The translations under genes were made by a program, and so were the position numbers. The notes under the pieces are model-generated. The model was not told the origin of the DNA. It ran no database searches and worked only from the letters and a program-made list of their open reading frames with translations. From positions 1-64,000 of the forward strand of contig JAYMTL010000070.1 of assembly GCA_036897445.1 (NCBI GenBank): 64,000 bases of DNA. The letters run 5' to 3'. The stretch comes from Pelargonium tetragonum. Its lineage: Eukaryota > Streptophyta > Magnoliopsida > Geraniales > Geraniaceae. This document shows positions 1-13,300 of this stretch, piece after piece; within the stretch, counting starts at the first letter, position 1, and each line of letters begins with the position of its first letter.

Positions 1-360
1 AGAGGAAATAGGGTTTTTAGCTTAAAACTAGATATTTAATTGAAGTAGAGTTAGTAGGTATCGAAGATATAGGTTTCTAGAATATAAAAGAATAGAAATT
101 AGTACAAAAGAGGGGTTATAGCTATGAAGACTGAGAGGGCTATAAAGACAAAGACTCATAAGATAAGTACAGAGACTGGAACAACCCGTAAGAGTACGGG
201 TTATTATAGTCCACATAAGAATCCTAGTAACAGCAGGTATAGTTATCAAGATGTGGGTATTATCAAGCTTTAGATAGGGCTTTTTAAGAAAGGTTATAAA
301 AAAACTTAGAGTAAAATAGTAGCTACAAAGACTTGGAAAGGAGGTAAACAAGGGATGCAA
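1..360 (+). repeat. Family A relic, forward copy (partial at window edge)
   Basis: Purine-rich on the plus strand, unlike the following 2.5 kb. It shares AGCTATGAAGAC (120-131) with the reverse-strand relic at 3036-3047, and CATAAGAATCC (near 216) with the segment near 15430. An 8-bp hairpin lies at 183-202 (AACCCGTA, loop AGAG, TACGGGTT). Antisense frames of about 110 codons cross this area but have no protein-like composition. It is best read as an old mutated repeat; the element class is unknown, and a Lys/Arg-rich ORF of a retroelement is one possibility. It is broken. Confidence 0.35.
183..202. repeat. 8-bp hairpin with AGAG tetraloop
   Basis: AACCCGTA at 183-190 and its exact reverse complement TACGGGTT at 195-202 enclose the four bases AGAG. 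It has no U-tract after it, so it is not a standard terminator. It lies inside the family A relic. Confidence 0.5.
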
Positions 361-2919
361 AAAGCAAGAGTGTCTATAAACTAAGGTATGATATAAGACT
401 CCTGCAACTCCCTCCCATCGCTATGCTAAGTCAGGTAAAACAAAACACTTATTCCTAGACTACTAAGGTTTCTCTCCTCTAAACAACAAGGAACAAGAGG
501 AATCCATGTAATAAGTACTTTTCCGGTTAACGAACTAAGCGGAGCCCTTTTTAAAAGTTTAAAGTAATTCTTCTTTCCTCCTGTATCCATCAAATGGGGA
601 AGGCCGAGGAAGGAAATAGCAGGAAGAGAGAGGGTTTTCGCCTCAAATCCAGTTAAATTCAATTTAGGACAAGTATAAATAGTAAATAAAGAGTTGCTGA
701 GTCCCAGGTAAGTTCCTATTTTTAGGTTTGTATTGAGTAAGTTATAGTAAATAAACAAGGATTCTTAGGAGTTTTCTAGTCTTTTTTAAGAGGTATTTAC
801 CTAGTATTTTAAGCAGTCAAATCTGTAAGCTGGGAGCTTCTTCAACTAATTGTGGATACCTTTACAATATTAAAAATTAGCGTAGTTAAGGGCAAGATGG
901 GTATTCCTGATAGAAGAACTTCCCTGCAGCAACAGTTCTCTTTTATTTACTTGTCAAGGAGGATACGCAGGGTTCCGCAAAATAGACTATAAAGTTTTCC
1001 CCTTAGAGAGCTTCAGGAGCTTAAGAAAACGCCGCCTTTTACAATTCTAGAAACAGTACAAGGCTCTTTCTTTTCTTATTTTTTTTAAAGAATTGAGTGG
1101 CTCCTATCCTAAATAGATAGAGTAGAATTTACCCTTTCCTTTAATTCCTGGGTCTGTTAACTAGATTTCGAGAACTTAGGGCCCCTGAAAAACCTATTCT
1201 ATATCTAAACTTTTACAATATTTTATTCCAAAGATTCCTTGTTTAGGAGCTTTCTCTGATCGCCCAGAGTTTTTATTACAATTTTCTTAGATTGCTTTGT
1301 TAGATCTGCAATCCCTTTTTACAGAAATCCTTGTGACTTCGTTAACTGTATCAGGAAGAAAACCTATACTTGACTTGAGTACTTTAAGTCTTCATCGCAA
1401 ACACACTTAAAGCTTTATAGTTCTCTTATGTTTACCTTTATCCGAAATAGGAAACAGGCAAACTCATAAACAAAAAGCTTCCCCTTCCTAGCCTGTAAAT
1501 TAGCTTTAAACGAGTTTCACAAGAGAGAAATGCCCCGGTAGTTTTCTTGGAAAAGGTATCTAAACTAGCAGGGTATTCTAGACAATAACTAGGACACTTT
1601 TTTATTCATAAATCCAGGTTCCAATTTCTTTAGGTAAAGAGTTCCTTATAAAATCCTATAGGGGTTAGTTTAACGTAATTTATAGAGGATTTGGGTACTT
1701 CCGAGAGTTTTCCTTTTAAGTTAAGGAGTGCTGCTTGCTAACTACAAAACCTTCATTTTGGTAAATATGTTTCTTTTTTAGTGTGTTTAGACTTACTTTC
1801 TGTAGAATAGGATTCCTCGTTATGACTTAAAACGTATAGCTTCCTTACTTAATATTATATCCCGTCAATAAACCGAGAATTAACTTATTATAAGTACGTC
1901 ATAAGTCATTTAAAGTAGTGTCCATAGGTTCGAATCAATCTTAGCAAAGAGTGGTCTTCTAATTCTAAATCACTTACATAGAAGAAATCCACTCTGACTC
2001 CTGAAAGACCTCCCATTAAGGCCCCCTATTTGCGTAGCTTTAAAGTGCCTTGATGTCCCAAAGCAAGAGTTTGTACACGCTTTTGTACTGCCCTAAAATT
2101 AAAGCACTCTGGATAAAGGTTTAAGGTTCCTACCCCATTTTACAGGCGCAAAAAAGGGCACTTATTTATTAGGTATACTGACCACTATATACCCATAGGA
2201 CCGGGCTTACTTGCTTTGACTTATTTGTTCTTAGTTTTATATATACCCCTCCTTCTTAGATTAGAGTTATACCTTTCTTAATTTCTTTTTATTACCCAAA
2301 ATTTTAGAGGGCTATTCTTGGGCGAAGCGCTGGTATTATGTCATTGCAGTTCTATCACAAAGGCAATATCCTCTTTTGGATATTGAAAGTAGAAATTTCT
2401 ATTTATAAAAAAGGCTCTAATTTAAGCCAACCCAGGGTTACCTATAACGCAAAATAGGTATAATAATTCTGCTTCAAAGTCAGAACTTTTCCTTGAGTAA
2501 AAACTAGGATTCATATATTTGGAAAAGCTATCAACGCTTGAGGCTAGCCAGTTTTTATAATCTGAAGGAGGTCTCTAAAATGCCTTAAAACGCACGCTGG
2601 GGAGGTATAATGTATGATAGTTTCTTGAGTATATAGATGCGCTATAACACCGGGCTTCTTTCTAAAATTGTTCTTTATTTACTTGCTTTGTTTCTTCTTA
2701 TGAGCTACAGCTTTCTGTATCTGTATTATATAGGCCTGTCTTAATTCTTAATTAGATTAGAGCTTTGTTGTTAGTAGATTCCCTTTTAAGTATTCCCCCA
2801 TGTTTTTATCGCTAATGAGGATACGGGCTTAATACTATAAAAAAGGTTAAGTACTTGTTACCGACTGTAGCTTTACGAGGGAGGTTTTTGCTAGGAGTAG
2901 TTATAGGTATACTTACGCT
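361..2919. other. Non-coding AT-rich stretch
   Basis: No gene seen. The open frame at 426-758 (minus) lacks a recognisable motif and looks fortuitous. The only landmark is a B-box-like GGTTCGAATC at 1927-1936, without a convincing tRNA around it. Confidence 0.6.
1927..1936 (+). other. Isolated tRNA B-box-like sequence
   Basis: GGTTCGAATC matches the core of the internal B box (T-loop) of tRNA genes. The preceding 60-70 bases do not give me a convincing A box, D stem or acceptor stem. It could be a decayed tRNA or SINE head, or chance. Confidence 0.2.
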
Positions 2920-3240
2920 TTAGGAACACAATCAACTTCTTTTGACTTACGGGTTTCTTATGAACTAGCTGTTTCTCTATCTTCTTAGCTGCTAGACTTC
3001 TCTTATTATAATAATCTATACCTGTACCTGTAAATGTCTTCATAGCTTTAGTATTCTTCTTAAGTTGTAGTGTATTCTTGTTGTGGTTCCTATTATTGTA
3101 GCTATTCTATTGTAGTTACTGTATTCCTGTTCTTCTTATTCTTGTACTTTTTGTGTTGCTATCTAAATCTATAGTAGTATAAGTATAGTTATGTCTCTTA
3201 GAGTTAAAAGTATATTAGTATTAAGTCTTTTTTTAAGACA
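2920..3240 (-). repeat. Family A relic, reverse copy
   Basis: A T/C-rich tract on the plus strand, so A/purine-rich on the sense strand. It shares several words with other islands. TTATTGTAGCTA (3093-3104) recurs at 62632-62643, and GTCTTCATAGCT (3036-3047) is the complement of 120-131. Its left end matches, in reverse, the order of words around GTGTTCCTA, CTATAACTA and AACCTCCCTC in the relic near 35416-35480. Shared order over more than 100 bases argues for common descent rather than chance. The sense strand is rich in Lys, Gln, Asn and Thr codons, which would suit a Gag-like or ORF1-like region of a retroelement, but no diagnostic motif is visible. It is an old, broken copy. Confidence 0.5.
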
Positions 3241-4528
3241 ATTAAGAGAGTGAGATTAGTATAGGGCGTATTCCCTTTGTTTTTATCAGTATCGAGGGGT
3301 TAGCCTTGTAAGGTTTAGAAAGAGGCCTTCTTACCGACTGGAACGTAGAAGTAGTATACAAGATAGAACATATATACCTTATAAGACACACTCTTCTTTC
3401 TTTAGAGACATATCCTAAATGAAATCTTTCTAATACTCTTCATAAAAGCTTTTAGTCTTTGAAGCTAGACCCTATTGTACTCCCTGTTAGGGTTCCCCGT
3501 ACCGAGTGGAATGTATTCCTTTTCTTTTATTATACAGGTAAAGTAGTTAGGAAAGACTTATATAGAAGTAAGCAATACCTAGAAGCTCCTTAAACCTTCC
3601 TCTTCTTATTTACTAAATTTATTTACTCTCACTAACCTGAGAAACAACGCAGCAATAGGAAAACGTCCCTAAGCTCTATGCTTGTTTTTACCGGAAACTT
3701 ACTACCTTAGTGGAAGCTTTTTGAATTGCCTAACACACTTTTTAATCTGAAAACCCCAGCTATTTTTACTTAGTTATATAATTGTAATTATAGAGTCGTA
3801 AGAAACTTAGTCCTTAAAGAGAGTTTTCTATATATTATCCTTATTGTACTTGTATTTCACTTATCGGGGTAACCAGAGTTTTGTGTGCTTACTTACAAGC
3901 AAATAAAATAGAGGAGTCCAAAAAACAAAAGATACTAAAATAAGGTTATAAATCCCACAAACCCTATTCTTTTCTTAAAGGCTATTCCTATCCTAGGAAG
4001 GGGTATCGAGGCTCTTAGAATGTGTATTAGAAAATTTTCCTTAAATGTTAGAAAATTGGTTAGAGTCTTCTTTTAGTTGTAGTTGCAGTCTTCTATAAAT
4101 AGGCAGTTATTAAACATGTAATATAGCCACATTAAGGTGTATCCCTATGGACTTTTTGTTTTGTAACTTATAAATAGAAATCATAAACTATTCTTACCAA
4201 CGGAAGCTCCGGAAGTTAACTCATTATAGTATTTTGATAGTACAGAGACACCTTATAGCCTATATATACTGACCTGTGCCTTGCTTTTTCTGAAAACTGT
4301 CCCACCGCTCCTACGAGTGCCTTTGAAAGGAAAGACTTTCAATACTTTATTTGCCTAGTTTTTAAGACCTCGTAAAGAAGCCGGTATCCCCTCTCAATCT
4401 AAAAAAAAGGCTTTGCCTCCTATCTCCTATAGTAATTATACAGTAGAACTGCGCTAAAAACTCTAACTAATTTAATGAAACTATGTAAATTATTTGTACA
4501 AGACAAGTAAGAAGACTAAGAAAGGTTT
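3241..4528. other. Non-coding AT-rich stretch
   Basis: No open frame with protein-like composition, no RNA gene and no repeat that I could match elsewhere in the window. Confidence 0.6.
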
Positions 4529-4600
4529 AGTTTAGGGTTAGCTCTCATATCAAGAAAGGTCCGGCTCGTAGGCTAGTTATCGCTCCTAAGTCATAGGTAT
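4529..4600 (+). repeat. Family D relic, copy 1
   Basis: The 13-mer AGTTTAGGGTTAG (4529-4541) recurs exactly at 33273-33285. Both are followed some 15-30 bases later by a similar segment (AAGAAAGGTCCGGCTCGTAGG here, AAGGAAGGTCTGGTTGCTAAG there), differing largely by C/T and G/A transitions, as RIP would produce. The TTTAGGGTTAG core resembles telomeric TTAGGG but is not iterated. Confidence 0.4.
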
Positions 4601-7600
4601 TGGGCTTAAAAACAAGAGTAGACGTTGGGCTATATCTTTCCTTCGTTTATTGGATTTGGTAGAACAGGTAATAGAATAATAAGTAAAAGGGGCACTCATA
4701 AGTAATAAGTAAGCTTTGTGTTACTTTGGTTACAGGGTTTTCCAGATAATAAGGAGTTTTTGGGTATAACGTATATATGTTCTATCTAAGATACTATTTG
4801 CATTAACATGCCTCCGTTAAACTGCGGTCGTGTATAGTAACCGTTCCTATATTCCATAAGGTTTGTGTCTTCTCTGTACCAATAGCTACAGATACAAGGA
4901 GGAGGCCTTAACTGTCTAACACTAAAACTTTTATGCTTTATTACATAACTAAAAAAGGAATTTAAGCTTTACACGCTTAGAACATCGTTTTAGTCCTATA
5001 TTAACAAGTTTTAATTGAGTTGTCCAAACCAAAGTAATTACTGCTTCGAGTAAGATATTCATAAAAGGCCGAGAAGGCGGGGTTTCTTACTTTCTTTTTG
5101 GTGGCGCTTTTTAGTAGGGTGTAACCTAAATATGGTTATAAAAGTACAGGAGAGGCCCCCTTATTTTCTTAAATTTTCAGGTTTAAATTATAAGCTGAGG
5201 TATCTTAAACGGGGAGGTCTTTTTACATTTAATTAGGTTGACATAATTTGGTTTTTGCCCCAAAATCACATAGCTTGATAATACCAATTTTATCGGGTCC
5301 AGAGGTTTTATTCGTAGAGTCTCCAAAACCTAAAATACTTAAAAAGAATTATCCATTTCGCAAGCGCTGAAAGGGTATTACAACAATTCCTGGTATACTC
5401 TGAATAAGACTTGAGGCTTCCCGAGTTCTTGACACGCTCTTAGCCAGCAGAAATCGGGTTTTCAAAAAGGAAAGTCGGGGTGGTAAAAGGAACTCTTATG
5501 GAAAATGGGGGAGATATTAATTACTGCTATTTTTTAGTTCTTATATTCTCGAGAAAATGCACGGAGGCCCTTGTCATTATTAATATCGAACAGGTGTAGG
5601 CTTTAGCTTTAAAGAAAGAAAAATTTTTTTATTAATCCTTTTTATTCCTGTAGATTAGACTTCGTAAGAATTCTTAACACCTAGTAACGAGACCTATTGA
5701 ACGAAAAAGGTAAAAGAAGAGTTTTTCCGCTTCAAGCCCTAGGTAGAAAAGCGAATACCCATTATGCGCGAGAACTTGCGACTTTTACCCTACAGAAAAA
5801 TCCGGAGTCCTTGGAAGTTTTTGTTTAAACGTTTATACTGTCAGAATATTCAGAATCGGAATACTAATCCAGAGGCGTGGGATCAAAAAATGAAACAGGA
5901 ATTTCTTAGACGGGTAGACAAAGGTATTTGAGTTTTTTAAGAAAAAGGAAAGGTAAGCGAAGTAAATAAATTAAAAAGGAGTTGTTTATTATTTGAATAG
6001 TCAAAATCCTTAGTAAAAAGTGAAATGAAAGCCTTAGAGACTGAAGGAATGCTTCGCGTAAATCTTTTTCGTAATATACCTACATTTATATTGTAGAGAT
6101 TAGCTCCTAACCTAAGAAGGAAGAAGCCCTCCATTGATGGAAAACCCTTTTTTAGGTTACAAAAAAAGGAAAGAATTTTCAATTCAATAGAGGGCTCGTT
6201 GTATTACCTTAAACATAGGAGCGACTTTTACTCTACAAATCTGGAAATCTGGGTCTTTGTGAAAGATTTTTTGACGGATACTTTAATATCTAAGCATTCT
6301 AAGAATCCCGGGGTGTACTTATAACTCCTAAATTCTATAAGCCGAACTACTTGAGTAAATCCCGCGGAAGTTTTGACAGACGCAGACTAAAGTCTTAAAA
6401 TTAGAAATGAATTCTAGCAAGGGTCTAGAAGAAATTTATTATAAAAAAGGATGATGTGGACGTTTTCCTGCGTTTTAACGTTGGTTTATACCTCTCCAAA
6501 GGTTCTTCGTTTTAGTATTTTGCATGGGTTTTCTTCGCTCTTTTTGCCTTGTTGTATTCTTCTTTATAAGTAGGAAATGGGTCCACAATAACTTATTGGG
6601 AATTTTCTCTTATTGTTTTAACTAGATTCGGATTTACTATAAAGCTCTTTCAAAGGCTCTAAAACTTTTTGATATAAGCAGGAATTGTGCGTTTTGCATG
6701 TTTCTTAATGAAGTTTAGTTTATCTTGGGTAAGTAAATTCGTCTTCCTAAAAGGCTCTTGTAAATACTAGCAAACTAAAAAAAGAAGGAGCTTCTAAGTA
6801 TTATCTTTCGCTTTTTAGGCAAGGGCTCCTCTCTAGCCATTCTGAGTATCTAGTATCAATATATTTTGATATTTTGAAGATATAAATCAGAATTACAAAT
6901 CTAGAATGCACTGCGCAATTAATAAAGTATGTGATTTGACATTTAGTTAGTGTTTCTATAGGGGTTTTATAAGCAAGGGTATAAAAAATAGGGGTCTCGA
7001 CTCTATAGATATAGAGGTTTAGTTGAGTCTTATATTACAAAAGTAAGGCTCTAGTTTCAAAAATGAACCTTTCTTCAATACTTTAAAAATCTAAGGAAAT
7101 TCTTATGCCACTCATTCAAGCAAGAATTTTATAGGAAGTTCTCAGGTTATAGTAACACTTTTAAAGGGTTGGAGTTTTGGAATATAGGGCATAGCCAGGG
7201 GATCTAGTTATAAATAAGTATCCAAGTAAGAATATTATAGCTCTTAAAAAGTTTTTATGTTGGGGTTTTTCTATTTAATCTTTATATTTCTCTTTGTTAG
7301 GTTAGGTAGGTAGAAAGTTTTCAACTTTTGATATGACACAGGAAGAGTTTTTCCTCAAAGAATTTAGTTGCTATCTCTTTTACTTTACAAAGCACATTAG
7401 AAGATCTAGGATCCAGCATCAAAAAACAGAATTAGGAAATCCAGATGGAAGATTGCTCTAAAATAAAATACTTATCCAGAGTGCTAACCCACAATATTCT
7501 CGTGCCTGAAGAAAACAAATTAAAAAGAGCCAAGCTTCTCCATTTCGAGTTTAACTTATACTTGGTAACAAAATCTTCCTATAAATTCTCTACAACTAAA

Positions 7601-7900
7601 GTTTATTTTACGAGTATCCCGGGTCCGCCCTTTTTGTTGAGTCTAAAGAAAATAGGTTAAGAATAAGTAAGGAAAAGAGTTTATTTACAGGGTCGTTCTA
7701 CTTGCTCTGTTAAACAAGTGTTTAAAAGGGTAGAGTAGTCATTCTAGTCTATTTCTAGGATTTCCGGAGGCAGGATTTCTATTCCTCATTTTGCAGCTCC
7801 AGATCTAAAAGAAATTTAGGAATAAGCGGACCTTTCTTCTTGATATTACACAAGTTTGCAAGCTGCCCAGCATAAAACTTATAAGTAAAATAAACCAGAC
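4601..7900. other. Non-coding AT-rich stretch
   Basis: No gene seen. Short open frames at 5937-6182 (minus) and 7445-7660 (plus) have neither recognisable motifs nor matching neighbours, and are within what chance gives at this composition. Confidence 0.6.
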
Positions 7901-7971
7901 GCCGGGATAGCGCAGTTCATCGCTCCATTTCCTTTTTAAGAACTTGGGTTTCGGGCTCTAATTATAAGGGC
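7901..7971 (+). pseudogene. tRNA-like relic with tRNA-Phe-like 5' half
   Basis: The 5' end GCCGGGATAGCGCAGTT closely matches the start of plastid-type tRNA-Phe as I recall it (GCCGGGATAGCTCAGTT). A four-pair D stem (AGCG/CGCT) can form. The segment ends 71 bases later in AAGGGC, which could pair only with the first three bases of the acceptor. The anticodon arm does not form a proper stem and no GAA anticodon is in place. It may be a decayed tRNA, a tRNA-derived repeat head, or a chance match of about 17 bases. Confidence 0.25.
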
Positions 7972-9959
7972 ATTTTCTAGTAGAACAAGAGGACTTTTAA
8001 TTAAGAAAAAGAAAAATAGGGTAAAATCTAACTCTTGTTATAAGGTTTAGATGTCCAGTAGTATTGCAGTTTAGTCTAATTCGGGTTCATTTTTATCTAT
8101 AACATTAAAATAGCGGGGCTGCGAGGGAGCCTCTTTACAAAGGATTTTTGGTTAAAAATTCTCTATATCTATAAGTTATAGAGCCCCTTCTTGTAAAATA
8201 CCCATACACCAAGTTCACACGCAAGGCCTAGGGTAGTTGAATTTTTATAGAATAATAGGGAAGAAACCCGCTTTTTTTTGAATTAATTCGCGGCAATCCG
8301 AGTCAGTTTCTGGCTCATGAAAATTCCCAAAGAGGTCTTTGTTCGAGTATTAAAGTATAATGTTTATAGGAAAAGCTAGTAACGCCTGCTCTCGTTATGC
8401 CGACCCGCGGGGTCCTGTCTATACTTATAAAATCGACTCTAATGCCCCGGTCTCCCGTTAAATAAAAAGTGCTCTTTTTACTGCTTAGCTTATCCCTTTA
8501 TTAAACTCCGTGTCATTTTTATATTAACCACCTATCCTCGAGGAGCTTGTTCCCGCAAAAACTCTCATATAATATAAAAGAGATATAAATTCTATTTATG
8601 TAATCTTTAATTATCTATTCTAAAATTGTTATCCGCGTTCAATCTCTTTATTTCCGAACCCTCTTTTTGGACTATACCCGGGAGCTTTTAATATGCTTTT
8701 TTCAAGCCCATTTTCAATATCAATAGCTGGCATTTAATTGTAGTAAATAAGAACAACTCCTTTCTTCTTTTTTTCTAAAAGAATGACTTAGTACAGCGTT
8801 ATCATGTCTTAATAAAACAAAAAAAATCTAATAATAATATTATAGTGAAGCAGGGTGTACACTACCTTATTTGAACCCGTGAACAGAATTGAACCTTTTC
8901 AGAGGTATCCTAGAGTAATCGCCACGAGGAGTTCGATAAAATATAAAGTATCTTAAGACTGAAGAGCCCCTTTCAAGTTTACATACAAAGAGGGCCCTTA
9001 AAACCCGGGTCCTGTTGCAAAAAGGAGTGTATAAACCATATTAAAAATTGCTATTGAATCCTTGGTTTGGAAACTCGCTTAAATAATTTTAAGTTCGAAA
9101 GGATATAAAGTCACTCTATCTATAATTGAATTGTCAACTTGAAACCTACGACAAACTCTTATACAACTTAGTATTTATATAAAAATTCTTTTTGTAAATT
9201 CCAAGCTTGGTATTAGCTCTACATATCACACGCAAGTATTCTAATACAAGAGTTCGAAATAAGCAAATTACAAAAGGGGCCCTAAATATGAAATAAACCC
9301 TGTCTTGTAACTCTTCTTCTAGTAGTTTAGTTGCGGTATCACTAGGATTACACTCAAAGCTTTTCTTACACAAAGTAATTGCTTTACTGGACAAGTATAC
9401 TATATATATATTTTTTTTTCTAAGGGGTAGTTTATACTATACGATTAACTTAGCCTAAATATAATTCTAAATCCTGTGTTGCAAGGATTTAGAAAAGGGG
9501 CTCAAACTGTAGTACTAAACAAAAGGATAAACTCCTTGAAAATAAATCTACTAATTCGCAGTTTAAAAACGAAGTTCTAACGTAAAAAAGGAGTACCCTT
9601 TCAAATTTAGACCAACCGCGGATATCCAGTCATAAATCTGAAATCTACAGTAAAGCAATATACTTAATATAGGTCCCTATTTGTATGTCGGAAACCTTTT
9701 GACAATTAAAAAAGGCCTCTTGTTATACTATATATTTATCTTCGGTCTTCGTCTTAAAATGAATTAGTTAGTCAAGCTTCTATAGAGTCGACTTATTTTT
9801 TTTGAATTTGTGTTATTTAAGTTATTTGTTCAGAAGCAATCTAAAATTAAGATGTTAGAGCTCAAGAGTTGTTATCAAAGGACCCCTTTTTATAGCCCTA
9901 CATCTACTTTATCGAAGATAAACCTGTACTTTTTAACACTTTTGGAGCTTATCTAGGAG
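7972..9959. other. Non-coding AT-rich stretch
   Basis: No gene seen. The one landmark is a simple-sequence tract at 9401-9419, five TA units followed by nine T. The small reverse frame at 9146-9394 has no recognisable feature. Confidence 0.6.
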
Positions 9960-10320
9960 GAGTGTAACCAGTAACTTAGGGGTATGGATCTTCTTCCTGT
10001 TGCCTGGACTTCCTGTAACTATTTTCCTACTGTTCTAGACTTAACTATCTTGTTTAGGTAGATTATCTAGTAGTATTGGTATAACTAGTATATTGTTCTT
10101 TTACTCCACCCTTTTTTGTTATTAATAAGTTGTTATGGAATAAAAGAATAGGATTAGTCTTCTGAGCTAGACTTTTTCCTCTTTGTAGATATAACTTAGT
10201 TGTCTTAAGAGCTGTAGTCCCTGCCTTAGTCTATGTTAGTGTTACCTATAGCTACTTTGTATTACATATTAGTAAGACTAATAGGCAGTTAAATAAAAAG
10301 TAATTAAAGAGAATATACCT
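9960..10320 (-). repeat. Probable family A relic, reverse orientation
   Basis: A T/C-rich tract with many GTAGT and CTTCTT steps, compositionally like 2920-3240 and 62390-62720. Its sense strand carries the word AAGTCTAGCTC, also present in close variants near 15655, 15893, 34062 and 35306. The relation is weaker than for the other copies and depends on composition and this short word. No motif identifies the element class. Confidence 0.3.
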
Positions 10321-13300
10321 TCCTGTTCTATGCTCTTATCATTAACAGAGGGTACTTAGGGGATTTTATCTAAAATCCATAAATCTTGAATATTAGGAAT
10401 CAGAAAGATAGAAACAAAAAGGAACGCAAAAACAACTCTTACTGAGTACCAAGCTTAACTAAAATTTCAGAAATAAGATATTATACTACATTATAAGTAA
10501 AGACTTTAAAGGCTAAAGAGTCTTAAGGATTAACAGCAAACGATGCCGAACTTCTTGTCTAGCCTCGCTTAAAACACAAGCTAGGAGGTCTCTTTGGGAT
10601 ACATTTTGACCACTTTCCGCTCATTTCAGGCATTATATAGAGCTCCTCTTTCTTTTTAGAAAATAGGATGACAGATTCCTGGGCTTTGCTCCCTATAAGG
10701 TTAGAAACGCACAAGCAAATAGAATTCATTATAGGTACCGCTAAAAGTCTATACACCGAAAAATCTTTTCTTAATACCCGGTAAACCCTTAGGAAATTAA
10801 AAAACCCCCTTAACGCACAGGACCTATAAAAAAATATACAAATAGGAACTTCCCTAACCGGAAAACTTTTACGCTTTATTCAGAAGCGCAGGGTCCTGAG
10901 GAAACCACTCTCCGACTAAAAGCCTATTAGAGCACTTTTATTTACTCATTTTCTTTTTTATTAGGAGAACGCTGGGCAGCAACACAACAATAGGAAACTT
11001 AGCCCTTCCTCAATTTCTTTTTGGGTTTTCTAGTTGCATTATTAAAAACCCGAGTTTCTTTTATTTAAGGATACCCTTTATGTAACAGAGCTGCAAACGG
11101 AGTTTAGTTTATTAAAGAGTTCCCCGAAATAAAGATTTTATAATAAAAGGAGGTTTTAGTTTCATATCCAGGCGTACTTTATTCCTTATCTAAAATCTTT
11201 TTTTTTGTTGGTAACGCGGAGAAGGGTTTTCTCGTAGTTGTTTTAGAGAGTACTCACAGGAGTGCCCTGTTTTCAAGGATAAGGTTTCTTTTTATTTTCT
11301 TTTTTATGGATAAGCCTAGGCAAACCCCTTGGATAGGTTTTGGGGGTATCTCGGACTCAAGCTTGATGCTTCTTACTTATTAGGCTAAACAAAGGTAAGG
11401 ATATCCATTAGAATAGAAAAGTTGAGTCTCGAATGTGAGTCTTTTTTTATTCTTGCAGCCCTTTGACATCTATTGCTAGTGAAATTTTTTAGTTTAGTCA
11501 AGTTAGTTTGTTTAATATTTAATACGTAAATAAAGTTTTAACTTCATTTATACCATAATAGAGGATTACAACCTTTTTAAATAAGCATTTTTGATCAATT
11601 TCCGAACCGAGTGCTTCCTATTTGCACCTTTTTCGTATTGTTTACTTACCAAAGTTATGCCCAAGGAAAAACAAGCCTTGCAACTGCACTACTTTATTAA
11701 TGTATACTAAGAGCTACCTTATACCGCAGCTAAGCTTTTCTAATACCCCTTATGGAATATCTTTTTATAAACCTCAAAAGGGACAATACTAGTAATCGAC
11801 AATTACCTTAATAAAAAATAGACTCTAAGGCCTAACAGATGGATATATTTCAATTACAGGGAATCCCCTCTGTGCAAAATTCTCTTACCCGACTCCCCTT
11901 TTTTACTTGACCGGGACCTAGTACTGAATAAAAAGTGGAGGGAAGGTTCTTAACTCTTTTTACACCTTACTTCAAAACTCCTAAGGCTACCTTGTAGAGA
12001 AAGAAACTGCTTATATTTAGATTAGCACTTTCAACAAGTTAAAAGATTCACTGCAGAAATGCTCTATATAAGTGATTTTAAGACTTTAACAAGAGTTTTA
12101 CCTAGTTTACTAGTATAAAGAATCCGGCTGTATGCCAAAGAGAGAAGCAGTATTAGTAAATGAAAGAGGCTCCATGTAGTAAAAACTCATTCAGAATGAG
12201 GTTGTCACCCTAGATCGAGGACTTTTGCTAAATCTAAATTACTGGGGGCTATCTTTTGAGTCTACTACAGGCACTTTGGATAAACAAAGTCCAAAATGCG
12301 AGTTATAAGCTTGGGACTTTAGAGCAAAAGAGAATAATCGCTTAAGTATAGTATAAGATACTTTGAGCCCTACCTCTTTATATAAGACAATCGAAAATAA
12401 GGTTTTGAAACCTTGTATTATGTATCCCGGGTATTTGCAATTTAAAGCTTTCTTAAATTCTCACATTTACTCTTGAGTTTTTCGATCCGAGCTGCTGTTA
12501 GAGGGTCAAAGTTATATACTACAAAACTTCTTTAAATTCCTCTCACTATAAGAAAATAAGCCCTGCGAGGGTCCTCGTCTTCTATGAGTTTGAATACCTC
12601 CTGTTAACCAGGTTAGAAATGACTTGTTTCTTATTGGGCGGAGGCTTCTTTAGATATTTATTTATAAAGTTATAGACCCAAGAGTCTTCCCAAGCTAAAG
12701 CAAGGACTTTCTGTTAGTAATAAGGAAGTGCCTTATAAAAAGTAAACAATACAACAACCCGGTTACCCCCAACTTGTACAAAGCGGAACTATAATAGAAA
12801 AATCCGGTAAGGAATAAATTAAGGGACTCCAGTAATCAGAGAAACCCGATGTATGGCTGTTTTCGTTAACCCCTGTTTAGAACCCTTGACGTATGTATTT
12901 TTTCCGTTTTGTAAATTAATAGTTGTTTATAGAAAGCACAGAATAAAGAATTTAGTTATATACAGAGTCCGGTAGGAAGTTCCTCGTTTTAAGAAAGAGT
13001 AAGAATAGCGCATTAAATTACTTAACTATAATCTTCTTCTGATTTATATCTTCGTTAATTCAAGTACACAAAATACTTGAGTTTTTTTGGTAACATAAGG
13101 TTCTATAAAAAAGTTAATAGGTTCAAGTCGCTATCACAAAATACAGTAACAAAAAAGGTCCCCTTTTGAATTAGTAACTTTTCTAAGAAATTCTTGTAAG
13201 AGTCCTCACACCCCTATACAGGAAAACAGGAAACCGCATGCCCTCAATATCAGTTAAAAGTTTGGAGATGTTTGGCCTCTTCTAAATGAAAGAGAAGATA

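Noticed and set aside
28-758. Two 110-codon reverse-strand frames as genes
   Set aside because: Compositionally like random AT-rich translation, no recognisable motif, and the first is antisense to a purine-rich repeat relic.
4529-4541. Telomere-like TTTAGGGTTAG as an interstitial telomere
   Set aside because: Only about one and a half units, never iterated, and its exact second copy at 33273 is better explained by a shared repeat family.
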